Assembly (NCBI RefSeq): GCF_000189635.1
Contig: NW_002476454.1
Span: 620,001 to 684,000 of the forward strand
DNA: 64,000 nucleotides
DNA from: Tetrahymena thermophila SB210
Lineage: Eukaryota > Ciliophora > Oligohymenophorea > Hymenostomatida > Tetrahymenidae
Direction: 5' to 3'
The notes beneath the pieces were generated by a model. It was not told the origin of the DNA, made no database searches, and saw nothing but the letters and a program-made list of their open reading frames with translations. Shown one piece after another: positions 40,310 to 54,444 of the stretch (positions within the stretch are counted from its first letter, which is position 1; each line of letters begins with the position of its first letter). Both the position numbers and the translations under genes were made by a program.

Positions 40310-43300
40310 TCAAATTAAAATGTGGTTAGATTTTTTAAGTTGCTCTAAATAAATATTTTGCTATATTAAGACACTGCTCAGTTAGTTAAATTGTAAATCA
40401 TTTATTTCATTTTCTAATTTATTATTTGAAAGCTTTGCTTTACGTATTTCCTCTACTAAAAATAATTTTTACTATTATAAATCGTAGGAGACTCTTTCTA
40501 AATTATTTTGTAAAAACTAAGAAGTATTATTAAAATTTTTCTATTAAAAAAGATTGTTTATAACCTAATTATATTGATCATATTTTTAAGATAAATCACG
40601 TTGAACTAAATTATTATTTTCAATCTCAACTTTTAGCTAAGCAATATCATTAAGTTGCTTTGATATAATTTAATCTTTGTATATTGTATTATATTCTTTC
40701 ATTTCTTCAAATTTTTATTTTAAATTTTTAAGTGAATCTTATAGGAACTACTTTTCTTTAAACAAAGTCTCAGAATTTTCACTGATATCAATCAGCAATC
40801 CTTCAAAGTCCCTTTGATACTAAAGCTTTTCTAATTTAATTTTATATGATAAAAGCTGATTTATTTTTTTAGTTTTTTTAAATTAAAACTCTATATCTGA
40901 TTCATTTTTCCTATTTTAAATTGCCAATTCTAAATTCTAAATTTAATTTACTAGTTAAGCAAGTTAATCTTCATTATCTTATTCATTTTATGGTTATTAT
41001 TTAGATACTACTGTCTTACTTTTTTAAGAAAATTAGAAAATACTTTAATTATACTCAAGGACTTGATCTATGTTATTGTTTACATTTTATAAAAAAGTAA
41101 ACTTATCAAGACATTCTTAATACTTAATATTAAAATTTTATTTAATTTTCGATAGATTTTCCTTTAAAAAACCATACTCAGCACATAACTCGTTAAAAAT
41201 TTCTATTACATTTTTTTGCCTTTCTTCAAAATTTTAATTACTCATAGCTATTGTACAGTTGAGGATACTATTACTTTAATTAGATAATAAATTATTATCT
41301 TCATCACTGCTGTTTTCACTGGATTCATCTAACTAACCTAAACTCTAATTCAAAATTTATGACTACACCAATTTAGCAATTTATTTTTTTTTTCTTTTGT
41401 CTTAAAGGTGTTCTTTCTTAATTTATTCTTTAATTTACTCATTTTATTAAAAAATTTTATAATCAATTTAAAGCTTGCAATACTCTATTTCTAAATCCTT
41501 TAAATCCCTCTTCTACTTATCGAGTAATTACTCTAATTTGAGAAGATTTTTGTGTTTAATTTTTTCTCCCATTTCATCTAATTACTTCTTCAATTCAAAA
41601 TTTTAATAGTCTTGCTCTGTTACAACAAGAGGAAAAAAGGTCTTGTCCATATTTTCTCCAAAGGCAAAACTTTAACCACCAAGAGTACTCATCATCATGC
41701 TTTCTCTAAGGAATTAACTCATTTATGGATCCATTTACTTCTTGCTAAGAAATTCTTCTTCTATCTTTTCTAATAGCTCATAGATATTTAAATCTTCATA
41801 ATCTTAAAAATTGATTTTATATTGGTTCATTAAATCACTCTCATTTTTACTGTTTTTTATTTCTTATAAATTAATTGATTATGCAAATTCAGGTTTGTCT
41901 GAATCTTCATTATCTTTAGTAAATACTTTATAAAAGCTGTTATTCTTTATTTTTTTAGAAGTATCTTTATCTTATCCATTTTATTATTATAATTTTAATT
42001 AATTGGTATTTTCTTTAAAAAAGTCTTTTATGTTATCTCTTTTTTATTTTATTTTTTAAATATATGTCTCTTTTTCTTTCTTAATTTGCTCTATAAACTT
42101 CTCAAATTACCTTACTAAGCTTTTATCTTCATCTTCTTAAATCTATTTTAAATTAAATTTTAATAGAATTATAATAATTTAGTATATTTCTTACCTTTTG
42201 TAATTATCTTGCAAATTATCTATCTTAAAATCCTTCAAAACAAAATACACTGCTCCTTTTTAAATTGCTTGATGTTGCATTTATCATTCTGCTTTGAGCC
42301 AAACCTCCAATATTTTGGTACATACTAGATTTTCTTAGATCAAATCTTTTAGAACCTCCAAAATTTCTGCTCATACCTAAAAACTAGCTTTATTTTACCG
42401 TGCTTTATTTTATATTATTTAAATTTCCAACTTAAGACTATTTTATAGGCTATTAAGCTTTTCTAGGAGAAACATTTTTTGAGGAAGGAGATATTCCTTA
42501 AATAGGATTAATAATTGAATCAAGCTTTTCTATAGAAATTATTGGTACATTTTCATTTAATTTGCTACAGTTATTATTGTTATTATTATTACTAGTATTA
42601 TTATTGTTATTTGTATTATTGTTGTTGCTACTATATAAACTATTGGAAATACTTTAAGAATCTTCAGAAGTTTTAATATTTTATAAGTTTCCTTCTTTTT
42701 GATATTTATTTTCTTATTCATTTGTTTATATATCTTTTTCTCTCGGTGTTTTATTTGTATTTCCACTATTGAACTTTTGACTAAGATTAAATTTGCTTTC
42801 ATCTTTTTATTAATCTAAATCACTTAGATCTGATGAATCTAATAAATCCTCATCTAATTCGTATGTGTTTGAAATTAACTTGGCTGCAATTAAATCCCTT
42901 CGTTTTCTTATTTGATCTAAGCACTCATCAATTATACTCATTCTTTTTTTTTATACAGTTGCTTTTTTAAGAGGAGAGTCTAGTCTTGCACTTACAGGAG
43001 AAGAATTTTCACTACAAGAATCTTAACTTTCTCCTTCACTTCCTTCTTGTTGCTTTTCTTTTGATCTTAGTCCTTTTTCAGGAGCGCTGTTACTATATTT
43101 TTAATATGTGTCTTCGCTAAAATCATCCTCATCATTATCAGTATCATTATCTTCTTCTCTTTCTGTCAAATTTTAAATTGATTTTTTTAAAAGCTGCTCT
43201 CTTCTAGTCTCAACTTCTTCTATGATTTCCATTGTACTACTACGATTTCTAGTAGATTTTATCATTGAATTTGAAATATCAGAGATATTATTAAGATCTT

Positions 43301-43406
43301 CTCCCTAATTATCTCCTTATTAAGAATTCTTGAATTCATCTTGTAATTAATTTTGTTGTTATTCGAATCCTTATATTTTTTTTAGCTAAAGCTTTAGACC
43401 TTTCAT
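40310..43406 (-). CDS. Long coiled-coil protein, 1014 aa
   Basis: Two exons, 43406-42195 and 42142-40310, with a 52-base GT...AG intron, phase 0. Residues 1-400 are acidic and Ser/Asn-rich with an Asn repeat (42557-42640 region) and SP sites such as SSPVSARLDSP, ISPSSKN, VSPRK. A motif RNFGGSKRFDLRKSSMYQNI precedes the intron. Residues about 405-1014 are almost continuous charged helix (LKKQLDEMGEKIKHKNLLKL, EKQFLQDSLKNLKQKFEEMK and similar), typical of centrosomal, basal body or Golgi coiled-coil proteins. A break around residues 660-690 is Ser/Asp/Glu-rich. No globular domain or known motif. Structural role is inferred only. Confidence 0.9.
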
Positions 43407-43965
43407 ATTTGCTAAATTAATTATTTAACTAAGTAAAAATAATATATAAAAACTTATTTATTGAACTAAGTTATACTGCAAAATATTAATTAATATCTAT
43501 AAAATTTAGTTTGTAAATTAATATTTCTTTCTTGATCACAAAAATTAAAATTTATTATAAAATACAAAAAATAGCTGTTAAAGAAATAAATAGTATAGAT
43601 TTCCCACCACTAAATCTTAAATTTTTTACTAAAATAGAGTTAAATTAATTAAATAATATTTGACATAATTTTAATAAGATTTATAAATTATTTATAATAT
43701 TTGCTTATTGAATAAAATACTATTAAGTTGAAGTAATTCATAAATATTATAAATTTAATTAAAAAATCAGTAAACGAATATTTTAGATTTAAATTTTAAT
43801 TAGAAAATTAATATTTTATTTTAGCCATAAAAAAGCAGTAAAATTTTTTAGAATTAATTGCTGACTATTATTATTATTATTATTATTATTTATTATTTGG
43901 TTTTTATGTGAAAATTAATTAAAATTTAAAAATATTTGATATCTTTAGTTTGATTTAAATATTAA
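43407..43965. other. Intergenic between divergent genes with an ATT microsatellite
   Basis: About 560 bases. An (ATT)n tract lies at about 43867-43890. It should carry promoters for both flanking genes; no other feature seen. Confidence 0.6.
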
Positions 43966-46092
43966 ATGTAAAAAGAAACAACAAAATCTAAAAAAAGTTT
44001 TAAAGCTTATGATTTAGAATCTTAAAAGACAGTTTCTTAAACTAATGAGAAACATAATACATTTAACACTTAGTAAAGCGAAGAAAAAGAAGAAAATTAG
44101 AAAAAATAGTCTTTTTTTCAGAGATTATGCGGATTTTTCTAACTTACTAATAATTATGATGGAGAATGGCTTGAAGAAGATATTATAAGATTAATAAATA
44201 AAAGAAGCTAAAATGGGAGATAAATAAAAAAATTCATAAAAACTTTATGTGAAAACTAAAAATTTATCTATGATAAGTCATGTGAATTTTCAGAGAAAGT
44301 TAACTCAGCATGTGAATAATATTTTTACAGCCAAGATTAGAAAGACGAAATCAAAAAAAAATTTAGTGAAGCAGCAACTAAAAGGTATGAAAAGGAAAAG
44401 GAATTGACAGCCATATAGTTTATATAGTAAAGAGATGAAAAAATTAGTAAGCAAAGAGAAGATTAAGAATCTAAAAAGGGATCTCCTTAGATTAAAGGCT
44501 TATAAAAATAGATATCTGGATAATCAAATCCGTAATTAATTGCATTAAAAAAGTCAAATATGAACTAATCAATTAATGATCAAAATAAATCATCAATGTA
44601 GAGTTAAATAGATTTCGATATTGAAAAATAAAACTCTGGCAAATAAAATTCTAACTAAGATTAAGATGATTTTTCAGTTGAATAGATATAGCATACTTAG
44701 TAGTAGTAAAGGAATAGTGAAAAAGAAGATAACAATGAACACGAAGATAATTAAAGTGGAGATGAAGAGGATGAAGAAGAAGATGACGATGACTATTAGG
44801 GGTAAAAGAGAAAAAACCAAAATGATGAAGACATAGATCTAAATTTTACAGACAGTGATGAAGATGATAATAATAATGGAGAAAGTGATGAAGAAGATAG
44901 TGACAATGATAGTGAAGAGGATGATTAGGAAGAAGATGACTAACATAATACTGAAAATAAATCTAATAGTTAGAAATAAGCTAAAGAAAATTTAACATTA
45001 AAAAAATAGAAACCTTTATTTAATGCTTTAGATAATGAGCTTATAAAAGGTAGCTCAATAGAAAATTAGAATTACCGATAATCTAAAACACGTCACTTTT
45101 CATTAGCTTTAGCAACAAAAGAACCTAAATTTTTTGAAATATTGGAAAACAAAGTATAAAGAATTAGAGTGACTGATAAAAATAATAGAAATATCATTTC
45201 TTTCCGTATTTTAGATTAAAGTATTGATTCTTATCTTCCTGATATTATAAATCGCATGAGTAATTAGTTCTATAGCGGAGCATTTTTCTAAAACGTTATT
45301 TTTAACGAATCTGTAATCATTTAATGATTTTTTATTTGTTTAATTATTAAAAAAATTCTATTTTTTATAGTCATATTTTGATTTGGAATAAGAAACAGAC
45401 GAACACAAAAAAAATTTGATTAAAAAGCTCACTGAGCCTACTAAAAGTTTATCGTTTGGAGAAAGAGCTAAAGAATTAATTAAATTCTATGAGGATCAAG
45501 GTGAAGATTTAAAAATATAGTTAAAAAATGTAAGATAAGATATTGAACAAGAGCAGCTAAAATAGTAATATTATGATGGTTCAATCAAAACATAGTAGGC
45601 TTTCTAATATTAAGAGTATTTGAATAGGCAAAAGGCAAAAACTTTATAGGCAAAAAACAATTTTAAAAAAATATTTGCTAGATATTTGTTTCATAGAGAA
45701 GAAGATATTTTTGTAATTTATTTTTTTCTTAAAGTAATTTGCATAAAAATTATTTTGAAATAATATAAAATAATTAGTATTTAGTGTATCATATATTTAA
45801 CAAATAAATTGTTTATCACTCTGACTGCTTAGATTAGCTAAATAAGTTTGATAGATGGATTCTAGTTAACTAGGGTGACTTAGAAAAATTAAAGGAAAAG
45901 AAAAAATAGAAGCTTTAACAGTTACTTATGAATGATAAGGAAACAATAGCTGATATGATGAAAACCTTTTTATAGGAAGTTGATAAATATCTTGCTATAG
46001 TTCACAATCTTAATTAATCCTCAACTAATTAGCCATCTATTACTAAAAGAAAGGATAAAAAAGAGTTCAACAAGAAAAAATAAAGAAAATGA
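43966..46092 (+). CDS. Acidic/basic, probably nuclear protein, 667 aa
   Basis: Three exons: 43966-45312, 45371-45712 and 45778-46092, all phase 0. Residues about 30-170 are helical and may be globular (FFQRLCGFFQLTNNYDGEWL; IIRLINKRSQNGRQIKKFIK). Residues about 240-330 are very acidic, with Asp/Glu/Ser runs like those of histone chaperones and nucleolar proteins (DEEDEEEDDDD; SDEEDSDNDSEEDD). A second conserved-looking part follows (KTRHFSLALATKEPKFFEIL; RNIISFRILDQSIDSYLPDI), then a charged helix, and a Lys-rich end (KRKDKKEFNKKKQRK) that could be a nuclear signal. I considered AATF/BFR2 but its C-terminal signature is missing. Family not recognised. Confidence 0.85.
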
Positions 46093-46615
46093 TAAAAAAT
46101 AAAAAAAATTTAACTTTAAATTTGAGAAATAAAATAAAAATAATTAAATTTAAAGAAAATGGAAAATTTTTGGCTTTCATATTTATAATTCATAAACGAA
46201 TCATTTATTATTAAATAATGAGTAACTCTCTAAAATATCTGTAAAGCAAGTGAAAAACAAAAATTTAGAAAAAATTAAATAACATTTAGTTGATATTTAT
46301 TTGTTTTTTAGAGTAAGTTATGTATAAGGAATTAACAAATAAATTTGGTATTTATTTTTTGTATTTTTATAGAAAACACTGAATTAATTGATGGAGTGAT
46401 AAATTAATTGTATTCAATTTATTTTTGATGCTAAATTACTGTTAAAAACAAAGAAAAAAATCAAATAAGTTAATTATAAAAGTAAATAAATATATACTCT
46501 AAATAAATATCAATCTATAACTCTAATAATTCTACTTTAAATTGAAGAGAGATCTTTGCTGTAAAATCATAATTAGTCATTTTGACTAATACAACAAATT
46601 TAAAAATATATATTA
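46093..46615. other. Intergenic
   Basis: About 520 AT-rich bases between two plus-strand genes; no gene seen. Confidence 0.55.
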
Positions 46616-49600
46616 ATGAAATTCTAGCAATAAATTATCTTTTTGATTTTTGTGCCATGCTTAGTCATACTTCTATCAGGAATTTACTAAATATATTTTA
46701 TACAAGATCAAATTGGAAAAATTATGAATTAATATAGCGACTAATATTATACTAATGAGATTAATCAGCTGAAATAAATCCAAAAAGCAATTAAATTGCA
46801 TTTAGATTTAAATCATTAAAATATCTATTAATAAATATAAACCATAGTAGCTGTGACCTTAAAAGCACTCAATAATAAAATTAAATTTAATAATTTATAC
46901 AAGCCATTGACTGTATCAAATATGAAAATAAAATTAAAGACTCTTCCAAAAAAATATGTTGACATCATAAATGAAAACAATCTATATGCCTCATCATGGT
47001 AATTTAATAAATTATTTACTATAATATTGTTTATTAAGTAAATAAAACATGAACTTACTTAACTTCTTAATATGCGATCATCTACATGTTTTTAACAATT
47101 TATCTGACCCTTATAAGATTTTAATTTATTATATAAATTCATATAATATATTTTTTAAAAGGTTTCTTGGAAATATAGAGGACTAAACAGATTTAGATGA
47201 GGAGTCGATTAGGTATATGCTTGAGCAATCTAGATTGGATGGAATTTAAAGATCATTTATTGAACTAGATACTAAATCTAAAATACCTAAATTTGCTTTG
47301 ATTGATATATTTAGAGCTTATGATTCTAATGGATACTTTCAAAAAATACCTTCAAGCATGAACAGGAATTTCATGTTTTCGGCTAATTAAACATGCAATT
47401 ACAATTCTCAAGTATATGACTCAAGGTGTAGATCTTGGTATGTGAATTCGAAACAGTCTTTTGGAATTATTTTAGATCCATCGTAAAAGTATAACACTAC
47501 TGAAATAAGTTATTATGGGACTGGGGTTTGTTCTTAAATTTTAGATAGAGAGAAAGGATTTTTAGGTTCTGTGTGTGGAAGATTAAATTTATAGTCATTT
47601 AATGATATCATGTATAATGTTAGTACAGCAAACTCCATCTTTTTTACAATCCATAAAGACACAAGATAAGTAGCTCTCTTCTTTAAAAATAATCGTACAT
47701 TTACACAGTTTAATATAAATGATTAAAATGAAAACCCTTATTACTTTCTTGTTCCTTCAAATATCACAATGCTCATTTAAAATTTATAATAAAACTATTC
47801 TTCATATAATTTTGCTTCAGATCAAAATTTGATAGTTGTCCAGCTAGATAAAGGCTATACAGCAATTGTTTCGCCAGTAACAATAATTGATAAAATATAT
47901 TACACAAATTATATTTCAAATTTAACCTTATAAGGCTAAATTCCTTTGTCAGATTAATATCGCTACTTTGAAGTTAATACTCCTAATACGCTTAACAATC
48001 CTTTATTTGTAAGCATAATTAATTTTATTAAAATATTTATTTATATTAATATATAAAAAAAAGATATTTCAAGTTTTAAGCAAGGCAGACGTACTTAAGT
48101 CTTACAACATTTTGACGGATTTTATTTAAAAATTATAAATAACATTTATTATCCTAATAGTGATTTCTTCATTAGTAGGTACCATTTTCATCTACTTTTA
48201 CTCTTGTAAAATATCCTATCGACTGCATTCGCCCATAGACAAATTTTTAATTTTGTTTTCATCTATAAAGGCTTAAGATTTGCTATATATTGAAATATTT
48301 TAAGAAAGTGAATCCAAATCTTTGAAGGATGCCGACCATTCATCATAAAATGGTTCTTCGTTTTCTTATTACGGTTAGTAAATGTTAGCTGAAGAATCAG
48401 ATGATTCACTTGAACACTTTCTAACATCAAAAGATACAATAACCTTATATAATTCGTTTAGAAGTATGTTTTAAATGGTACGCTATTCTAATTATGAGTA
48501 TTACAAAATAAATTATGGGTATAAATTGATTATTTAGTTTAGATGAGTATGATCTTTATTAAAAATTATTTTTAATTAATTAACAGGAAAAGCTTACTTT
48601 AATGGATAAAAGCGTGCAGTTTTTTTAAGAAATAAAATGATAAAAGAGCAATAGGAATTTGCTATATGAATATAGGAAACATTCATTTTAATAGCGAAAG
48701 ATACTAGGAGGCTTTAGAAGCATATGAATAAGCAATTATTATGGCTAATTATGAATTAGGAGTTTATGATGAAATTGTAGATAAAATCCCTTAATAGAAA
48801 GAACAGAAAGAAGAAAACTAAAATATTTTATTATAAATTTAAAAAAAAGAAATTAAAAAATTAAAATTTGATAGAACTTGGTCATATTCAAAAGCGTTGT
48901 AAATGTATAGTTAGTAAAGTAGTAATTCGTAATGTTGGTAAGATTATATATAAGTGATGAAAGGATTACTGAAAACTGCTAAAAGACTAAAATTGAAAAA
49001 TACCATAAGGGCCATACTCTAAATTGAGTTATCTAAAGGAAAGATGATGTTTAACTAATTAAAGCAAGCTTATAAATTGATAATTAAAACAAGCTAACTT
49101 ATTAAGTAAATATATGTAAGTTAAAATAATTAGTCTGCTACTAACTTACATACACTTTCTAATGGTTATACTCCTAACAACAGAAAATAATCAGCATAAT
49201 ATTCTGTACCAAATAATTATAAAAGGCAAACTAGTTTGAAAAATATTAGTAAATAAGGGCCTACAAATTAAATAATGTAAATCAATGAAACATCATCTCA
49301 AATTATTCACTAAGCTAATTAAGGAACAAAATAAATTATGGATAATCGATTTGTGATAAGCAAGAAAATAGTCAAAGTAATTAGAGAAAAAATCATAAAT
49401 TTAAAATCAAAAGCACTATAAAAAGTTTCTACGAAACTATTTAGTTCTAAAAATTAAGAACAGCAGCAGCAGCAGCTAAGAATACCAAATAAGAATATTT
49501 CTTCATAAAATTTTTTAGCTCCACCTAATTCTTAATATTCACAGAGTTATTAGACCTCATTAAATGCTAATCTTTAAACTAAAAATTAATTTAATAATAT

Positions 49601-51418
49601 GGTTGAATAAGATGATAAATTTAACAAGTTATTACAAGGATCAGCTAAGCAGATTTAAAGTAGTGAACGTATCATAGAAAACGAAAATATTTTTAGTGAT
49701 TGTAGAATAGCAAGGAAAAGTGGAAATAGCTTCTTCGCTTAAGCTGTTGAACAAGAAAATATTAGTAAATGTAAATAAGATGTCAACTAAATAAGTCAAC
49801 TCAAATAAACTTCTAATAACTCAATATCTTAATTATAAGGCGATATTACAAGCTTAGGAAATGTAAATACCTATAAAAATAATTAAGATTCGTTTAGAAA
49901 TTAATATTTAAGTTAGAGAGACACATTACTTCAAGCACCTAGCTAAAACCATTTACTACTTTCGACAGGGAGAAACGATTTTTTTAAAAATTAATAAATT
50001 TGCCATGCATAGTCATTTGAAAATAGGACGAGTATTATGTTCTAAAGATAATTTAATGAAGAGACTATCAAAAACATTAACCATGATAATACATTAAATT
50101 TAAATCACACAAATAATTTCTAAATTAAATCTGATTAAATGTTAGTAGAGAAAGATGTATCTGCTTAAGAAGACTCATTTCAATAAATTCCTTAATAAAA
50201 TTAAAATCATCAATAAAATAGACAAACCAAGCATATTGACGATTTTAAAGAACAGTCTGAATACAATCTAATGAACAATGATTCTATAAATTAATTCTAC
50301 TAGTTAATGAAGAGAGATGAATATGAATACAATATACCTTTAGACATTCTTTAAAGTTTCGCTATAAATTAAGAAGCGTTATTGCTGATAAAAAAAGAAT
50401 AATTTTATGATGCTGGAGAGATATTGACCTAATTGTTTGAAGATTATCAAATTTATTTTCCATACTTTCGCTATTAAACAATGGGGCTACTGGAATAGTG
50501 CTTCTAAAGCTAAAATATAATCTCAAAAGAATTTGAAGAATTAAAAAAGATTTTAAATTCGAATATTTATTTTGATGTGTCTATAATTATAGACATATAT
50601 AGAAGAGAATAAATTGAAGTAGTTTAAGAACTCACAGATATTATATTTGAGGATATCACATCCAGTAAATTCGATAAAATTTCAGTTTCTATAATTACAG
50701 AAATTTTAGAGTAAGTGTTGGCTCCTATTAATAAACAATCTTTGAATTTCAGCTAAATTAGATGGATAAAACTTTAATTAAAGCTATTAATTGAAGATTA
50801 TCGATAAGCATTTCATCAAAGACCTTCTCTTTTATTTTCTATTTTCAGTTTAATTGAATAAATAATTCCATTTTAATTTCTATGCTAAAATAAGTAAGTA
50901 TGTGAAAAAATTGGTGAATAAAATGATGCTCTTGTTTATAAAAAATTCATTTTATGCATAACAGAGATAGACTTATGGGAAGATTTGTAAATTAATGAGT
51001 TACTTAAAAATATTTTAAATTATTATAACATAGAACTCTTAATATTAGATATAAATAGTGATAAAATAGAAAGGATGAATTTATTTGAAAAAAATAATAA
51101 ATCTATTATTAAATTATTTAAAAATGTAATTCATTTGTGTTCATATTTATCAAATATGAGACTTTGTACCTAATCGTATGGAGTCCCACTTATTGTTGAA
51201 AGGTTTTAATCTGGGTTCTTATTTTCAAGAGAAATCAAATCTCTTAAGAAAGTAGAATCTTTTTTTCTAATTCCTTTATTACTTTATATTTATTTTTCAT
51301 TATTTAAAATTATTTTAAAATTTTTTTTTTCAAGTTATTATTTTTATCAATTAATAAGAAAATTTTAATATAAAATTCAATACTTTAAATTAAATTTTAT
51401 TAAAATAGTTATTTATGA
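46616..51418 (+). CDS. Cache-domain membrane receptor with TPR, about 1480 aa
   Basis: Exons 46616-46998, 47162-48008, 48064-48518 and 48587-about 51251, probably plus 51335-51418. A signal-anchor opens the protein (IIFLIFVPCLVILLSGIY). The extracellular part, about residues 30-430, has Cache/PDC features: SRCRSWYVNSKQSFGIILDP, GTGVCSQILDREKGFLGSVC, and GYTAIVSPVTI. A second membrane helix (ITFIILIVISSLVGTIFIYF) is followed by a HAMP-like start (LHSPIDKFLILFSSIKA). Then a tetratricopeptide-like unit (AIGICYMNIGNIHFNSERYQ, EALEAYEQAI) and about 850 residues of Gln/Asn/Ser-rich tail that become helical near the end. Cache domains bind small ligands outside the cell. No kinase, cyclase or methyl-accepting domain is visible. 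The 3' end is uncertain: without the last intron the frame stays open to TGA 51813-51815. Confidence 0.85.
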
Positions 51419-51922
51419 TATAAAAAAAATTATTATGTTTAAAATATTCAAAAATTTGAGAAAGATTCTTAGATAAATAATTTTGCTATTATTTAATATT
51501 TAAATAATTAATTCAATATTAATTCTACTTTTAGGTTTTAATTTTTTAAAGATTGCTAATAATATATCTCATAATAGCAACAAAAGTTAAAAGTTTAGCA
51601 TTTAAAAATAATTTCTGATTTATTACAATTTTTACTCTAATTCTTTACTTTATTTATGTTTAATGAATTTAAATAACTTTTTTTGGAATATTATTTGCTT
51701 GCATACTTAATTTATTATAAATAGCTAATTAGAATATCAAAAGATTCATATCCAATAAATTAAAATATAAAAATAAACTATCAAAAAAATAAAAAATTCT
51801 TAAATGAATTTTTGAATTGATTTATTATAAAATAAATAAATTTACTTACTTTCATTAATAAATATATAAATTAATAAATTAAATTAAAATGCTTAAATTA
51901 TGCTAATTATATTTATACTCAA
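51419..51922. other. Intergenic, convergent ends
   Basis: About 500 AT-rich bases. The frame of the upstream receptor gene is formally open here to 51815, but its translation is Phe/Ile/Leu/Asn filler, so I treat it as 3' UTR. Confidence 0.4.
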
Positions 51923-53027
51923 TCAGTTATTAAAGAACTTTTAAACATCTTAATAAGCTATTTTACCAATATTTACTCCACTCTTACAGACATTGTGACC
52001 TTCTGTAAGGTTTTCAATATTGAAGTCTTTTAATACTTCAAGATTGTGAGTTATATTTCTGTTTTCCAATTCTAAGCATATTTTATTTAATATTTTATTT
52101 TAAATTTCTTAGTTTTTTCCATACAAGGATCTCACAAACATGCATTCACAGGAGACTTTGACTCTTTTTAAGAAAAGGGGAGCCATAATTAAGGGCTCTA
52201 AGAATCCAGAAATACCAACAATTCCTCCAAAAGGATTAATAAGAGCAGTAAATTGATCAAAGTAGAAAGGAGTCATATCAGAAGTATTAAAAATATAGTC
52301 TACTCCAGTTATTTCTAGTGCCTTTAATTCTTCAATCAATGAGTTTTTATGGTTAATTACAATATCAGCTCCTTATTTTTTGCAGTAATCTACAGATTCA
52401 GGTCTTGATGCAGTAGCAATAACCTTAAGATTAAAAATATTTTTAGCTTATTAAATAGCAGCGCTTCCAACACCACCAGCTCCACCTACAATTAATATAG
52501 TTTTGTTCTTATTTTCATCTTTATTTTATTCCTTTATTTCTAAATGCTCAGCTAAAGATTCATAAACTGTTAAGTGTACTAAAGGTATAGAAGCAGCTTC
52601 AGCCCAATTAAGATTATTAGGCTTTTTTCCTACTATTCTTTCATCAATTACTTGTAATTGTGAATTTGAGCCTTACTTTGTAATATCTCCAGCATACATA
52701 ACTTCATCTCCGACTTTGAATAAGGTTACTTTTTCGCCAGTCTATTTAATAAAATATTTTAAATAAGCAAATAATTTTTTGAAATGAAATGTTTACCTAA
52801 ACAACTACTCCTGAAGCATCAAATCCTAATACACAAGGGTTATCAACAGAAACGGGTCCAAGAGCAACTCCGTAATCTTTCTTTTTAAAATCAATAGGAT
52901 TCATAGAAACAGCTTCAACACGAACAACTAAATCTCTAGGTCCTACAGTAGGGAGAGAGATTTCTGTCAATTTTAAAGAACCTCCTTATTCTTCAAAACC
53001 TATACACTTTGATATTTGAGTACTCAT
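51923..53027 (-). CDS. MDR-superfamily NAD(P)-dependent oxidoreductase, 349 aa
   Basis: Two exons, 53027-52797 and 52741-51923, with a 55-base phase 0 intron. Medium-chain dehydrogenase/reductase of the zinc-type alcohol dehydrogenase-like (ZADH/quinone reductase) group. The N-terminal GroES-like domain shows SLPTVGPRDLVVRVEAVSMN, PIDFKKKDYG, and LGFDASGVVV, then FKVGDEVMYAGD. The Rossmann domain has ILIVGGAGGVGSAAI, the NAD(P)-binding loop, followed by ATASRPESVDYCKKQGAD, and DYIFNTSDM. Catalytic-zinc cysteine and histidine ligands of true alcohol dehydrogenases are absent, so a zinc-free reductase of quinone-like or enone substrates is likely. The end reads LTEGHNVCKSGVNIGKIAYQ, the family's GK.V. 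closing motif. Substrate cannot be inferred. Confidence 0.93.
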
Positions 53028-54444
53028 TTAATAGATTTATTTACTTAAAATTATTAGATTTTGTTTTATTTATTTTTTTTGTTTTTATATTATTTATACT
53101 TCTATTAGAAGATTTTCTTATAAATTTAATATGAGTATGTTATCTCTTCAAAATTAGTAATTAACTTAATAGCTATGCAAATCTGATGATATCACCAGGA
53201 AGTTTACATAAGAAAAATAATAAATTTTAAAGAAAGAATTAAACATTCGATAGGCCAATATTAAATATTCTTAATTTACATTGTAATCAATACATTTTAG
53301 CACCATCAGTAAATAGTATTAGTCTTAATTCTAATTTTAAATAAGTCAATTTTAGATTGATAAATTTGATACCTTCTTAACTTTAAAAGATTTAAAGTAC
53401 TTAAATCACTATACTTTTATTCAAAATAGGGAGCTTACATTTTATTAATAAATAAATCAATTTTTAATTAGGAATTTTCTTTAAAGGTTTTCTTCATATT
53501 GGGTAAATTATTTGAGCTATTGCTTTTTATCAGATAGCTCCTTATATCTAATTTTTATCTTTTATAATTTATAATTTATTATTTTTGAATAGTAACTAAT
53601 GTATTTTATTGACTTGCGTATATTATTTTTAATTATTTGACAGAAAATAAATCAATTTATTTATTTATTAATATATACAAATGATTAAAGTTGATTTTTC
53701 AGTAATAAAATAGTGCTTTGAGCATTTTTTTACAATTTATTATTTGATTTTTTTGTATCAGGGAGGTTATACCTAAAAATTAGATTTTGAAATATAAACT
53801 AATAACTAGCCAATTAATTTTCTACTAGTGCAAAATAATTAATTGATCACTTTAAGAAATAATTAAAAGTAATTTATATTTTTATAATTTATTTGCATTT
53901 CAATTTATAAAAACTTTTATACTATTTATTACAAGAATAATTTATGCTAAAAGTATCTAATGTACATCGGCTTGTTATTGTTTTAACTCAATTACTGTGA
54001 ATAAATAATATTTTAATAATTATTTTTATATTTTTTAAATCCTAAAATTCCTTTTAATTTCACTATTTAACAGAATTTTAGTAGGTTATATTGAATCTCT
54101 TTAATTTTTGAAAATACTAAAAGTTTAAAATATTCAGTAAAAATATATGTTAATAAATTTATTTAATTTTAAACGTCAGTTTATTAATTTAAAAATTGTA
54201 ATTACTTAATTTTTTAATAAAAGGAGTTCTTATATTAGGGAAGTTATAGTGAAAATTTAAATTTAAAAATTTACTCAGTAAAATAAAATTTATAATTTAT
54301 TTAAGAAAGCAATAAGTTAATATAAATAAAAGGAAATTGATAATAACAAAAAAAAATCTAATATTTTTATATAATTATATTAATATTATATAGAATTTAA
54401 TCATTTTTTCTATACAGGTGTTGTTAGGATTCTTTCTTACAATA
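53028..54444. other. Long intergenic region between divergent genes
   Basis: About 1.4 kb of AT-rich sequence. I checked both strands for coding-like frames and saw none. Confidence 0.55.

Noticed and set aside
43966-46092. AATF/BFR2 nucleolar protein
   Set aside because: Acidic centre and basic tail fit loosely, but the family's conserved C-terminal GRKIRYHVH-type motif is absent.
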